Counted from the stretch's first letter, positions 17,208 through 26,260 are shown. The stretch: DNA of 64,000 nt from Brachybacterium sp. FME24 (GCF_014897705.1 NZ_JABUXV010000012.1:62001-126000), one strand, 5' to 3'. The notes: generated by a model not told the origin, from the sequence alone. Numbers and translations: made by a program.

Positions 17208-18701
17208 ATGACTCAGAACACGCACGACGGGGCCGGTGCCGGAATCTCCCGCCGGAGACTCCTCGGGACCGCAGGACCCCTGTCGGTGGCAGGACTCCTC
17301 GCCGCCTGCACGGGCGGCGGTCAGAGCACCGAGGAGAGCGCACAGACCCGCGACGGCACCCTGCAGTGGTGGGACCAGTTCCGGCCGCTCACGGAGCTGT
17401 TCGAGAACGAGATGTTCGCTCCGTTCATGCAGGAGCACTCCGACCTCGCGATCGAGCGCCGCCAGCTGGACGCGGCGGATCTCGGGGAGGCGCTGCAGGT
17501 CGCCCGGCGCAGCGGCCAGATGCCCGATGTGCACTCCAGCGCCGGCCTCGGGACGACGCCCGCCGCGCTCATCAGCCAGGGCTGGTTCCAGCCGATCGGG
17601 GACCTGGTCGATGTCGACTCCCAGCCGATCGGCGAGTCGATCTACGAGGGGGTGCACCGCTTCGGCGGGGAGCTCTACTCGGTGCCGATGTTCTCCGGAC
17701 GCCTTCACGACGCGACCCCCTGGATCAACACGCAGCTGGCCGAACAGGCGGGCATCGATCCGGAGGTCTCGCCCGCGACCTGGGAGGACTTCCGGTCCGC
17801 GGTGAAGCAGATCGACGACGCCACCGACGCCAGCGGGATCGTGCTCCCCCAGAAGGACGCGCAGTTCCTCAACGGCTTCGTGACCTGGATCGCGCAGACC
17901 GCCGGGGCCCCGGGAGCGATCGACTGGACCACCGGTGAGTACCAGTTCGCGACCCCGCCGTTCCTCGATGCGATCGAGTACCTCAAGTCCTTCCAGGACG
18001 ACGGGATCATGCACCCCTCCTCGCCGTCGATGGGGCCCCGCGACGCCCGGGCGCGCTGGGCCGCGGGCGAGGTCGGGATCTACATGTGGGGTTCTTGGAT
18101 CATCGGAGGCCTCACCGTGGACGAGCCGGAATCCGTCGAGCGGGGCATCGCGGCATGGAGCATCCCACGGCAGGACTCCACGCGGCACAAGCTCACGCGC
18201 GGGCCCGGGGCGGGCCAGTTCTGGGTCAACGCCGATTCGGCCTATGCGCAGGAGGCCGCCGAGCTGCTCGCCCTCATGAGCGGCGAGGAGTTCCAGGCGA
18301 AGCTCGCCGGCGCGATGGATCAGCCGCCCGCTCTGCTGGACTCCGTGGAGGACGCCGACGTCCATCCCGCCTATGCGCGGATGGTCGAGCACTTCACCGA
18401 GGACGTGCGCATCGCTCCCGTCCCGGAATCGGGGAACCCCGCGACGTGGAAGGTCGTCGCGGAGATGACCGATATCCACCCGAACGTCGGCGAGATCGCC
18501 CAGGCCTACCTCTCGGGCGCCTCGGACTCTCTCCAGGCCGATCTCACCGCGTACTACGACGCGATGAACGTCGAGCGCGAGCGTGCCGTCGAGGCCATCG
18601 TCGCCGAGGGCGAGGGCGAGGACGTCGGCGTCGAGGACTGGGTCTTCGCGAACTGGGATCGCGAGTCCGACTACACGGCCGACGACTACGGGAGCAGGTG
18701 A
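17208..18701 (+). CDS. Carbohydrate ABC transporter substrate-binding lipoprotein
   Basis: A 497-residue solute-binding protein (extracellular family 1). A twin-arginine segment SRRRLLGTAGPL leads to the lipobox LLAAC, predicting a Tat-exported lipoprotein anchored at Cys26. The mature part opens with LQWWDQFRPL and contains the WAAGEVGIYMWGSW ligand-domain string typical of oligosaccharide binders. ATG at 17208 (MTQNTHDG) has AGAGGA at good spacing; the in-frame ATG at 17190 has none. Both permeases follow immediately. No ABC ATPase is encoded here, so a shared MsmK-type ATPase elsewhere is expected. Confidence 0.9.
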   Translation: MTQNTHDGAGAGISRRRLLGTAGPLSVAGLLAACTGGGQSTEESAQTRDGTLQWWDQFRPLTELFENEMFAPFMQEHSDLAIERRQLDAADLGEALQVARRSGQMPDVHSSAGLGTTPAALISQGWFQPIGDLVDVDSQPIGESIYEGVHRFGGELYSVPMFSGRLHDATPWINTQLAEQAGIDPEVSPATWEDFRSAVKQIDDATDASGIVLPQKDAQFLNGFVTWIAQTAGAPGAIDWTTGEYQFATPPFLDAIEYLKSFQDDGIMHPSSPSMGPRDARARWAAGEVGIYMWGSWIIGGLTVDEPESVERGIAAWSIPRQDSTRHKLTRGPGAGQFWVNADSAYAQEAAELLALMSGEEFQAKLAGAMDQPPALLDSVEDADVHPAYARMVEHFTEDVRIAPVPESGNPATWKVVAEMTDIHPNVGEIAQAYLSGASDSLQADLTAYYDAMNVERERAVEAIVAEGEGEDVGVEDWVFANWDRESDYTADDYGSR

Positions 18702-18704
18702 ACC

Positions 18705-19676
18705 ATGACGTTCGTGTCCTCCGACCTGACCCGGAGCGCCCGGGCCGACAGGCCGAGGACCAGGCAGTCCTTCGCCCGCAGGCTCCGCGAGCACTGGTGG
18801 GTCTACCTCTTCCTCCTGCCCACCCTCGTCGGCTACGGCCTGTACACGGTGTATCCGCTCCTGGCGAGCTGGGTGTACGCGTTCATGGACTGGCCCGGGT
18901 TCGCGCTCGCCGGGACCTTCAACGGCCTGGAGAACTTCGTCCAGCTGTGGAACGACCCGCTGTTCTGGAACGCGTTCGGGAAGTCGCTGCTGTTCCTCGT
19001 GGTCGCCATGCCGACCCGGGTGGTGCTGGCTCTCCTGCTCGCCCTCTGGCTCAACAGCCGGTCGACGCCGTTCAAGGGAGTCTTCCGGACGCTGTTCTTC
19101 CTCCCGGTCGTGACGACCGGCGCGATCATCGGCATCGTCTTCACCCTGCTGCTCGATGCGCAGGGGCCCATCAGCCTCGCGCTCGTCTGGGCGGGGATCA
19201 CCGACACTCCCGTCAACTTCGTCGCCCATCCCGATACCTCGCTGTGGTCCGGCGTCGCGGTATGGGTCTGGAAATGGTTGGGCATCACGATGATCTACTG
19301 GCTCGCCGCCCTGCAGACGGTCCCGACCGACGTGCACGAGGCCGCACAGCTCGACGGGGCCAGCGGGTGGCAGGAGTTCTGGCGGGTCACGCTTCCGCTG
19401 CTGATCCCCTTCCTCATCATCATCACGCTCATCGACACGGTCAGCGCTTTGAACGTCTTCGACCTCATGCAGACGATGACCGGCGGCGGCCCGGCGTTCT
19501 CCTCCGAGGTGATCGAGATCTTCATCTATCGCACGGCCTTCGCCGCCACGACACCGCAGCTCGGGTACGCCTCCGCTGCCGCCGTCCTGTTCGGTCTGCT
19601 CACCGTCGTCCTCGCGATCGTGCAGGCGTTCGGCATCCGCGCGGCCCGCGGCATGATGCCGGGAGGGAACTCATGA
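18705..19676 (+). CDS. Carbohydrate ABC transporter permease (MalF/UgpA type)
   Basis: A 323-residue inner-membrane permease with six predicted helices, beginning WWVYLFLLPTLVGYGLYTVYPLL. The EAA loop that docks the ATPase reads EAAQLDGASGWQEFWRVTLP. It begins three bases after the binding-protein stop and overlaps the next permease by four bases, so the three transport genes are one translational unit. The substrate is inferred from neighbours to be a sulfated or arabinose-containing oligosaccharide. Confidence 0.92.
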   Translation: MTFVSSDLTRSARADRPRTRQSFARRLREHWWVYLFLLPTLVGYGLYTVYPLLASWVYAFMDWPGFALAGTFNGLENFVQLWNDPLFWNAFGKSLLFLVVAMPTRVVLALLLALWLNSRSTPFKGVFRTLFFLPVVTTGAIIGIVFTLLLDAQGPISLALVWAGITDTPVNFVAHPDTSLWSGVAVWVWKWLGITMIYWLAALQTVPTDVHEAAQLDGASGWQEFWRVTLPLLIPFLIIITLIDTVSALNVFDLMQTMTGGGPAFSSEVIEIFIYRTAFAATTPQLGYASAAAVLFGLLTVVLAIVQAFGIRAARGMMPGGNS

Positions 19677-20569
19677 CGCTCACCGAGACCACCGTCCCCA
19701 CCACCCGCGAGGCGGGGAAGCGCGCACCGCGGCGCCGTCGGCGCCCCTGGAGCGTGCGGCGCATCGCCACCTTCGTGCTGCTCGTCGTGATGACGCTGCT
19801 GTGGGTCTACCCGTTCATCTGGCTGGTGTCGGCCTCGCTCAAGCAGTCCTCCGAGATCTTCGGCAGCGGGCTCACCCTGATTCCCGAGACCTTCCGATGG
19901 GAGAACTATGTGCGCGCCTGGACGGAGGCGGGGTTCGCGCAGTACTTCCTCAACACCGTGATCATCACGGTCGGCGCCATCGTGATCGTCGTGGTGCGCA
20001 GCGCGCTCGCCGGGTACGTGCTGGGGCGCTACAGCTTCCCGGGGAAGAAGATTCTCATCGGCATCTTCCTCGTGACGTTCTTCCTCCCGGAGGGATACAC
20101 GATCATCCCCATCACGCAGCTCACCGACCAGCTCGGTCTGCTGAACACGCATGCGGGCGTGATCCTCGGCCTCGGCGCCGGGGGTCACATCGCAGCGACA
20201 CTGCTGTACGCCGGGTTCTTCCGCGGCCTGCCGAAGGAGCTCGAGGAGAGCGCGAAGCTCGACGGGGCGGGTGCGTTCCGCACCTTCTTCCAGGTCATGC
20301 TGCCGCTCTCGTGGCCGATCACCGCCACGGTGGTGATACTGACCTTCCTGGCCGCGTGGAACGCCTACCTGCTGCCCCTGGTGTTCACGCTCAGCAACCC
20401 GGATCTGCAGACGCTCGCGATCGGCATGACCTCCTTCGTGGACGACTACGGGCAGGACTGGTCGGGGATGGCGGCGGGAGCCGTGATCTCGCTGGTCCCG
20501 GTGGTGATCGTGTTCGTCATCCTGCAGAAGAAGTTCGTCGACTCCATCGCCGGCGCGGTGAAGCAGTGA
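19673..20569 (+). CDS. Carbohydrate ABC transporter permease (MalG/UgpE type)
   Basis: A 298-residue permease. An Arg-rich cytoplasmic N-terminus (APRRRRRPWSVRR) precedes the six-helix core, with the EAA-type loop EESAKLDGAGAFRTFFQVMLP and the final helix VVIVFVILQKKFV. Its ATG overlaps the upstream permease stop and has GGAGGGAAC as ribosome site. The frame is open much further upstream, but that part is a shadow of the preceding genes. It pairs with the MalF-type permease to form the membrane channel. Confidence 0.92.
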   Translation: MTLTETTVPTTREAGKRAPRRRRRPWSVRRIATFVLLVVMTLLWVYPFIWLVSASLKQSSEIFGSGLTLIPETFRWENYVRAWTEAGFAQYFLNTVIITVGAIVIVVVRSALAGYVLGRYSFPGKKILIGIFLVTFFLPEGYTIIPITQLTDQLGLLNTHAGVILGLGAGGHIAATLLYAGFFRGLPKELEESAKLDGAGAFRTFFQVMLPLSWPITATVVILTFLAAWNAYLLPLVFTLSNPDLQTLAIGMTSFVDDYGQDWSGMAAGAVISLVPVVIVFVILQKKFVDSIAGAVKQ

Positions 20570-20589
20570 TCTCCACGGAAGGGAAGGCC

Positions 20590-22017
20590 ATGACTCAGCC
20601 GAACATCCTGCTCATCTCGACCGATCAGCAGCGCTTCGACATGGTGGCGGCGGCGGGGAACACGGCCGTGAGCACCCCGCACCTCGACCGGCTCGCCGCG
20701 CAGGGGGCACTGTTCGAGAACTGCTATGTGCAGAATCCGGTGTGCTCGCCGTCGCGCGCAAGCCTGATGACGAGCACATTCGTCTCGACCCATGGCCTCT
20801 ACGAGAACGGCGTCGACATCGACCCGGACACGCGGGTGTTCTCGAAGGACCTGGCCGAGGCCGGATACGACTGCGGTCTCGTGGGGAAGTTCCACCTCAG
20901 CTCCTGCTTCGACGGTCGCACCGAGCCACGCCTCGACGACGGATTCCGAGTCTTCCGATGGGCACACGACCCGTACCCCGGCTCCAGCGAGAACGCGTAT
21001 CACCGATGGCTGCGGTCGAGGCGGCCCGAGCTGTACGAGCGCGCGCTCGAAGACCGTCGCCTGTTCGACTCCATGCCGACCGAGGCGCACTACAGCCATT
21101 GGATCGCGGAGGAGACGATCTCCTTCCTGCGCACCGACCGCCGGACGGATCAGCCGTTCTTCTTCGTCTCCAACTTCTTCGATCCGCACCACGGCTTCGG
21201 GGCGCCGGAGGAGTACATCCGCCGCTACGACGACGTCGAGCTCCCACCGATCAACACCCGCGACGGGGAGCTCGACGACAAGCCGGAGATCCAGCGCCTC
21301 GCATCCCAGCGCCTCGGCGGCGGCCTGCCCAGCTACGTCGAGCACACCGAGCAGGAGCTGGACGAGGTCCGCACGGCCTACTACGCGATGGTGAGCCTCG
21401 TCGACGACGAGGTGGGGCGGATCCTCGACGCTCTCGACGAGGAAGGGCTCGCCGAGAACACGATCGTCGTGTTCACGAGCGACCACGGTGAGCTGCTCGG
21501 CGACCACCAGCTCCTGCGCAAGGGCCCCTTCATGTACGACTGCTCGGTGCGGGTGCCACTCATCGTCCGCTGGCCGGGCGTCGTCGCGGAGGGCACGCGA
21601 CGCACCGAGCTCGTGCAGTGGGTCGATCTCGCCCCCACCTTCCTCGACGTCGCGGGGCTCGACCGTCCACGGCAGATGCAGGGGGAGAGCCTGACCCCGC
21701 TGCTCCGCGGTGAGGAGGTCGACTGGCGGGACTGGGCGCTCAGCCAGTACCGCTCCGGCGGGGACCCGGCGAACCCGGGGGCGCACCTGACGATGCTTCG
21801 ACACGACAGATGGAAGCTCATCGCGCACCACGGACCCCCGGGCACTTCGAGGGACCGTGCGGGCGAGCTGTACGACCTCGAGTCGGACCCGGGGGAGCTC
21901 GAGAACCTGTGGGCCGACGGCGCGCATCTCGGCGTGCGCCTCGAGCTCACGGAGCGGATGCTCGACGTCCTCTCAGGCATCGAGGACCGCAGGAACCCGC
22001 AGCTCGCTCCCTGGTGA
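20590..22017 (+). CDS. Type I sulfatase, cytoplasmic (second copy)
   Basis: A 475-residue sulfatase distinct from the first. The formylglycine signature CSPSR is at 52-56 with Cys52; metal residues are in ILLISTDQQR and FTSDHGELLGDHQ. No export signal. ATG at 20590 follows GGAAGGGAAGG; a GTG overlapping the permease stop would add eight residues. Identity to the first sulfatase appears limited outside the motifs, so the two probably take different sulfate positions on the same imported glycan. It ends the operon; the convergent LysR gene starts its 3' end 48 bases away. Confidence 0.92.
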   Translation: MTQPNILLISTDQQRFDMVAAAGNTAVSTPHLDRLAAQGALFENCYVQNPVCSPSRASLMTSTFVSTHGLYENGVDIDPDTRVFSKDLAEAGYDCGLVGKFHLSSCFDGRTEPRLDDGFRVFRWAHDPYPGSSENAYHRWLRSRRPELYERALEDRRLFDSMPTEAHYSHWIAEETISFLRTDRRTDQPFFFVSNFFDPHHGFGAPEEYIRRYDDVELPPINTRDGELDDKPEIQRLASQRLGGGLPSYVEHTEQELDEVRTAYYAMVSLVDDEVGRILDALDEEGLAENTIVVFTSDHGELLGDHQLLRKGPFMYDCSVRVPLIVRWPGVVAEGTRRTELVQWVDLAPTFLDVAGLDRPRQMQGESLTPLLRGEEVDWRDWALSQYRSGGDPANPGAHLTMLRHDRWKLIAHHGPPGTSRDRAGELYDLESDPGELENLWADGAHLGVRLELTERMLDVLSGIEDRRNPQLAPW

Positions 22018-22064
22018 CGGGAGTCCAGCGGACACCTCGACGACGTCCACGGCGCGACCTGCGC

Positions 22065-22982
22065 TCACCGCGCAGCGTGGAGGAGGCCCGGGAGCAGCTG
22101 CGGGGTGCGTGCCGGGGGATCGAGGAGGTCCAGGAGTCGTGCGGCCGAGGCGTCGGCGTGGTTGGCGGTGACGGCGGAGACCACCCATTCCGGGGTGGTC
22201 TCGCGGGGGAGCCGGATCGTGGTGAGGCCCGCGGCCTCGGGTTTCTCGGCGACGTGCTGTGGGACGAGGGCGATGCCGAGGCCGCGGTGGATCAGGTCGA
22301 GAAGGGTGTGGATGTCATCGACGGTGCACCGGACCCGCCTCGACGCTCCGAGTTCCGAGCAGGCCGCCTCGTTGAGCGATCGCACGCCCCAGGATTCGCG
22401 GAAGTCGATGAACTCGTGATCGCGCAGTGCGGCCCATTCCACGCTCGAGCCGGACGCGAGCGGGTGTCCGGGCGGTGCGAGCAGCACGACCGGTCGCCGT
22501 CCGAGCTCCGTGCTGTGCACGGTCGCGAGGTGCTCGGTGGTGGCGACGAAGGCGACATCGAGGGTGCCCGCGTGGATCTGCGTGACGAGGTCGTGGGAAC
22601 CGGCCTGGGTGAAGTGGATGTCGACGAGCGGATACCGACGATGGAACCGCTCGAGCAGCGGCGGCACGTCCACGACGCCGAGGCACTGCTCCGCCCCGAC
22701 GTACAGCCGGCCCGAGAGCGAGTGGGTGGCGCGGACCACCGCGTCGCGGCCCGCGGCCGCCTGGGCGAGCGTGGCCCGCGCGAAGGGCAGCAGGGCGAGC
22801 CCGGCGTCGGTGGTGTCGACGCGACGGGTGGTGCGGGTGAACAGCGGCGTGCCGAGCTCGTCCTCGAGGTTGCGGATCGCCGCGGACAGCCCCGACTGCG
22901 AGACCCGGCAGACGGCTGCCGCGCGCGTGAACTGCTGCTCGTCCGCGAGGGCGACCACGTACTCCATCTGTCGCAGATCCAT
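22065..22982 (-). CDS. LysR-family transcriptional regulator
   Basis: A 305-residue LTTR. The winged helix occupies about residues 1-60 (MEYVVALADEQQFTRAAAVCRVSQSGLSAAIRNLEDELG), and a periplasmic-binding-like effector domain follows (GRLYVGAEQCL, VDIHFTQAGSHDLVTQI, GLGIALVPQHVA). It is divergent from a run of three aldo-keto reductase genes, the classical LysR arrangement, so those are the likely targets. The effector is unknown. The intergenic DNA is unusually AT-rich. Confidence 0.93.
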   Translation of the reverse strand: MDLRQMEYVVALADEQQFTRAAAVCRVSQSGLSAAIRNLEDELGTPLFTRTTRRVDTTDAGLALLPFARATLAQAAAGRDAVVRATHSLSGRLYVGAEQCLGVVDVPPLLERFHRRYPLVDIHFTQAGSHDLVTQIHAGTLDVAFVATTEHLATVHSTELGRRPVVLLAPPGHPLASGSSVEWAALRDHEFIDFRESWGVRSLNEAACSELGASRRVRCTVDDIHTLLDLIHRGLGIALVPQHVAEKPEAAGLTTIRLPRETTPEWVVSAVTANHADASAARLLDLLDPPARTPQLLPGLLHAAR

Positions 22983-23083
22983 TGATCAACACCATTTCTC
23001 AATTGCATGACGAGCAGTTGTTTTACTTCTAGTATGTCGGTGCCTACCGTGACTGCACAACCACATCGACCGGAAGGCATCCT
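22983..23083. promoter_or_regulatory. AT-rich divergent control region, LysR / aldo-keto reductases
   Basis: About 100 bases, of which 22981-23040 is far richer in A and T than the surrounding DNA. An inverted ATTGA-N13-TCAAT (22981-23003) overlaps the LysR start, and TAGTAT (23030-23035) could serve as a -10 box for the rightward genes. The assignment of operator is tentative. Confidence 0.45.
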
Positions 23084-23947
23084 GTGCAGCAACGTACTCT
23101 CGGCGGGCGCACCGTCAGCACCATCGGTCTCGGCGGCATGCCGATGTCCATCGAAGGGCGCCCCAACGAGGCCCGATCGATCGAGACGATCCACGCCGCC
23201 CTCGATGCGGGCGTGACGCTCTTCGATACCGCCGACGCCTACCATCGCGACCCCGGCGAGGTCGGCCACAACGAGGAGCTCATCGCCCGAGCTCTGCGCA
23301 GCTCCTCCACGATGACCGACGAGGTGCTCGTCGCGACCAAGGGCGGGCACCTGCGTCCCGGCGATGGCTCGTGGACCCTTGACGGCCGGCCGGAGTATCT
23401 GAAGGACGCGGCGAAGGCCTCTGCCCGTCGGCTCGGCGTCGAGACGATCGGCCTGTTCCAGTTCCATCGCCCGGACCCCGAGGTGGCTTACGCCGACTCG
23501 ATCGGCGCTCTGGCCGACCTCCTCGACGAGGGTGTCATCGCCATGGCCGGCATCTCCAACGCGAGCATCGCCCAGATCGACGAGGCCCACCAGGTGCTCG
23601 GCGGGCGCCTGGTCTCGGTGCAGAACCAGTTCTCGCCGGCATTCCGCTCGAGCCTCGAGGAGCTCCGCCACTGCGCCGCACGGGGCATCGCCTTCCTTCC
23701 CTGGTCGCCGCTGGGCGGGATCAGCCGCGCGGGCGCGGTCGGGGAGAACCACACCGCCTTCCAGGCCGTCGCCGACGCCCACGGTGTCAGCCCGCAGCAG
23801 ATCGCGCTCGCCTGGGAGCTCGCCCTCGCCCCGCAGGTCATCCCCATTCCCGGCGCTTCCCGCCCCGCGAGCATCATCGACTCCGTGCAGGCTGCCGAGA
23901 TCGAGCTGAGCACGGCCGAACTCGCCTCCCTGTCCCGCGAGAGCTGA
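23084..23947 (+). CDS. Aldo/keto reductase (first of three)
   Basis: A 287-residue NADPH-dependent (alpha/beta)8-barrel oxidoreductase. The catalytic tetrad is complete: Asp48 and Tyr53 (FDTADAYH), Lys86 (VATKGG) and His128 (FQFHRPD). A C-terminal cofactor-binding string IPIPGASRPASIIDS is present. The GTG start has GGAAGG eight bases upstream. It opens a run of three AKR genes of different subfamilies on the same strand, opposite LysR. Substrate unknown; sugars, aldehydes or xenobiotic carbonyls are all possible. Confidence 0.9.
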   Translation: MQQRTLGGRTVSTIGLGGMPMSIEGRPNEARSIETIHAALDAGVTLFDTADAYHRDPGEVGHNEELIARALRSSSTMTDEVLVATKGGHLRPGDGSWTLDGRPEYLKDAAKASARRLGVETIGLFQFHRPDPEVAYADSIGALADLLDEGVIAMAGISNASIAQIDEAHQVLGGRLVSVQNQFSPAFRSSLEELRHCAARGIAFLPWSPLGGISRAGAVGENHTAFQAVADAHGVSPQQIALAWELALAPQVIPIPGASRPASIIDSVQAAEIELSTAELASLSRES

Positions 23948-24028
23948 CGCCGCACGCGTTCGTCATGCCCCCGCTGCACGACCCCCGCAGCACCGCCCGC
24001 TCAACACACCTCTGTCCGTGCCTGCCCT

Positions 24029-24049
24029 GCCTCGCAAGCCCTGCGAGGC
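24029..24049. repeat. Hairpin ahead of second aldo/keto reductase gene
   Basis: GCCTCGC (24029-24035), seven-base loop, GCGAGGC (24043-24049), ending 22 bases before the ATG and next to the GAAAGGA ribosome site. Confidence 0.5.
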
Positions 24050-24071
24050 ACACCCTCGAAAGGACACCCCC

Positions 24072-25007
24072 ATGAAGACCTTCACCCTGCCCGGAACCGA
24101 GATCCTCGCCCCGAACGTCGTGCTCGGCCTGATGCGCATCGCCGAGAAGACCGACGACGAGGTGCGCGAACTCGTCCGCACCGCCCGCGACGCGGGCATC
24201 GACTTCGTCGACCATGCCGACGTCTACGGCAAGGATCTGCACGGATGCGAGCGCCGCTTCGCCGAGGCGATGCAGCTGACCCCGTCCCAGCGCGACGAGA
24301 TCACGATCCAGACCAAGGCCGGGATCGTCGGGGACGGGCCGTACTTCGACTTCTCCTACGAGCACCTCATCGAATCCGTCGAGGGGTCGCTCTCCGCGCT
24401 GGAGACCGACCACATCGACATCCTGCTGCTGCACCGTCCCGATGCACTCGTCGAGCCCGAGGAGGTCGCCCGCGCCTTCGACGAGCTCGAATCGTCCGGC
24501 AAGGTGCGCAGCTTCGGCGTCTCGAACCACACGCCGCGCCAGATCGACCTGCTGCGCAAGCACGTGAACCAGCCGATCGTCGCCAACCAGCTGCAGCTGT
24601 CCATCACCCACGAACCGCTCATCGCCCAGGGCGTCGCGGCGAACATGCTCGACCAGGAGCAGTCCGTCACCCGGGACGGCGGAGGGATCCTCGACTATTG
24701 CCGTCTGCACGACATCACCGTCCAGGCGTGGTCCCCGTTCCAGGCAGGGTTCTTCAACGGCACCTTCCTCGGCTCGCCCGACCACGCAGAGCTCAACGCC
24801 GTGATCGACCGGCTCGCCGCCTCGTACGACGTGCCGCCGATCGCCATCGCCACCGCCTGGATCACGCGCCATCCGGCCCAGATGCAGGTCGTGCTCGGCA
24901 CCACCACCCCCGAGCGCGTCGCCGGGGCGGCCCTCGGCTCCGAGGTGCCCCTCACCCGCCCCGAGTGGTACGAACTCTTCCGCGCCTCCGGGCACCTCGT
25001 GCCGTGA
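24072..25007 (+). CDS. Aldo/keto reductase, YdhF-like (second of three)
   Basis: A 311-residue AKR closest in pattern to Escherichia coli YdhF. The tetrad residues are Asp47 or Asp50 with Tyr52 (FVDHADVYG), Lys82 (IQTKAG) and His121 (LLLHRPD). HHPAQMQ-like C-terminal strings (ITRHPAQMQVVLGTTTPERV) bind the cofactor. ATG at 24072 follows CGAAAGGACACCCCC. The 124-base gap before it contains a 7-bp stem hairpin. It is the middle gene of the AKR run and likely shares its control. Confidence 0.9.
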   Translation: MKTFTLPGTEILAPNVVLGLMRIAEKTDDEVRELVRTARDAGIDFVDHADVYGKDLHGCERRFAEAMQLTPSQRDEITIQTKAGIVGDGPYFDFSYEHLIESVEGSLSALETDHIDILLLHRPDALVEPEEVARAFDELESSGKVRSFGVSNHTPRQIDLLRKHVNQPIVANQLQLSITHEPLIAQGVAANMLDQEQSVTRDGGGILDYCRLHDITVQAWSPFQAGFFNGTFLGSPDHAELNAVIDRLAASYDVPPIAIATAWITRHPAQMQVVLGTTTPERVAGAALGSEVPLTRPEWYELFRASGHLVP

Positions 25008-25042
25008 CCTCGGGTCCGCTCCGCGCGGTCCGTCCCGATGCG

Positions 25043-25063
25043 GCTCGCCGCCCAGCGGCGAGC
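25043..25063. repeat. Hairpin ahead of third aldo/keto reductase gene
   Basis: GCTCGCCGC (25043-25051), loop CCA, GCGGCGAGC (25055-25063): a perfect 9-bp stem in the 89-base gap between AKR genes. Confidence 0.6.
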
Positions 25064-25096
25064 ACCACCCGATCCCACCTTTCAGGAGAACGTGCC

Positions 25097-26143
25097 ATGA
25101 CCCAGGATTCCGTCACCTACCGCACTCTCGGCCGCAGCGGCGCCGTCGTGTCCACCCATGCCCTCGGCACGATGACCTTCGGGGCCGAGGCCGACGAGGC
25201 CGCGTCGCATGCGCTCCTGGACGCCTACGTCGGCGCGGGCGGCAACTTCGTCGACACCGCCGACGTCTACAGCGCCGGTGTCAGCGAGGAGATCATCGGG
25301 CGCTGGCTGGCCGCCCACCCCACCGAGGCGGAGCAGATCGTCCTCGCCACCAAGGGCCGCTTCCCGATGGGGGCGGGGCCCAACGACCTCGGCACCTCGC
25401 GCCGCCACCTGCGCACCGCCCTCGAGGCGTCCCTGCGACGACTCGGGGTCGATCACATCGACCTCTACCAGCTCCACGCGTGGGATGCGATCACCCCACT
25501 GGAGGAGACCCTGCGCTTCCTCGACGACGCGGTCTCCGCCGGCAAGATCGGCTACTACGGGTTCTCGAACGTCACCGGATGGCAGCTCACCAAGGCGATC
25601 CACGTCGCCCAGCAGCGCGGATGGGAGCTGCCCGTGACCCTGCAGCCCCAGTACAACCTCCTCGTGCGCGGGATCGAGCACGAGATCGTCCCGGCATCCC
25701 TCGACGCCGGCATCGGACTGCTGCCGTGGTCGCCGCTCGGCGGAGGCTGGCTCAGCGGGAAGTACCGCCGCGACCAACAGCCCAGCGGGGCGACGCGTCT
25801 GGGCGAGAACCCGGACCGGGGCATGGAGGCCTGGGCCAAGCGCAACGCGGACGAGCGCACCTGGCGGGTCCTCGACGCCGTCGCCGCTGTCGCGGACCAG
25901 CAGGGGGCCACCTCCTCGCAGGTGGCCCTCGCCTGGCTGGCCGCTCAGCCCGCCGTCACCTCCGTCATCCTCGGGGTCCGGACCCTCGAGCAGCTGCGCG
26001 ACAACATGGGAGCAGCCGCCCTCACCCTGACCACGGAGCAGCTGGACCAGCTCACGACGGCCAGCGCCCCCGAGATCGAGGACTACCCCTACGGAGTCGC
26101 AGGCACCCAGCAGCGCCACCGCAAGCTCGGGGGCGGCCGATAG
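25097..26143 (+). CDS. Aldo/keto reductase (third of three)
   Basis: A 348-residue AKR of the larger Tas/YajO-like class. Tetrad: Asp53 and Tyr58 (FVDTADVYS), Lys86 (LATKGRF), His127 (YQLHAWD). The C-terminal half has PQYNLLVRGIEHEI, LPWSPLGGGWLSGKY and the cofactor string VTSVILGVRTLEQL. A good ribosome site, TTTCAGGAGAACGTGCC, precedes ATG 25097. A strong hairpin terminator follows the stop, closing the AKR operon. Confidence 0.9.
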   Translation: MTQDSVTYRTLGRSGAVVSTHALGTMTFGAEADEAASHALLDAYVGAGGNFVDTADVYSAGVSEEIIGRWLAAHPTEAEQIVLATKGRFPMGAGPNDLGTSRRHLRTALEASLRRLGVDHIDLYQLHAWDAITPLEETLRFLDDAVSAGKIGYYGFSNVTGWQLTKAIHVAQQRGWELPVTLQPQYNLLVRGIEHEIVPASLDAGIGLLPWSPLGGGWLSGKYRRDQQPSGATRLGENPDRGMEAWAKRNADERTWRVLDAVAAVADQQGATSSQVALAWLAAQPAVTSVILGVRTLEQLRDNMGAAALTLTTEQLDQLTTASAPEIEDYPYGVAGTQQRHRKLGGGR

Positions 26144-26146
26144 AAG

Positions 26147-26180
26147 CCTCGGGCGCCGGTCGCGGGGCCGGCGCCCGAGG
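26147..26180 (+). terminator. Terminator closing the aldo/keto reductase operon
   Basis: CCTCGGGCGCCGG (26147-26159), loop of eight, CCGGCGCCCGAGG (26168-26180): a perfect 13-bp GC-rich stem four bases after the stop codon. There is no U-run. Confidence 0.85.
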
Positions 26181-26260
26181 CCGTCGAGCTGCGGCTCGGC
26201 GTTCTTCGCAGCGACGGTCGTGGTGCGTCGCGGTGCCGCGCCGACCCCTCCGCGATCCCG

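Noticed and set aside
14362-17343. 993-residue minus-strand open frame across the GH43 gene
   Set aside because: Antisense shadow; the plus strand carries the GH43 triad and Tat signal.
17187-19337. 716-residue minus-strand open frame across ABC transporter genes
   Set aside because: Low-complexity shadow opposite a clear binding protein and permease.
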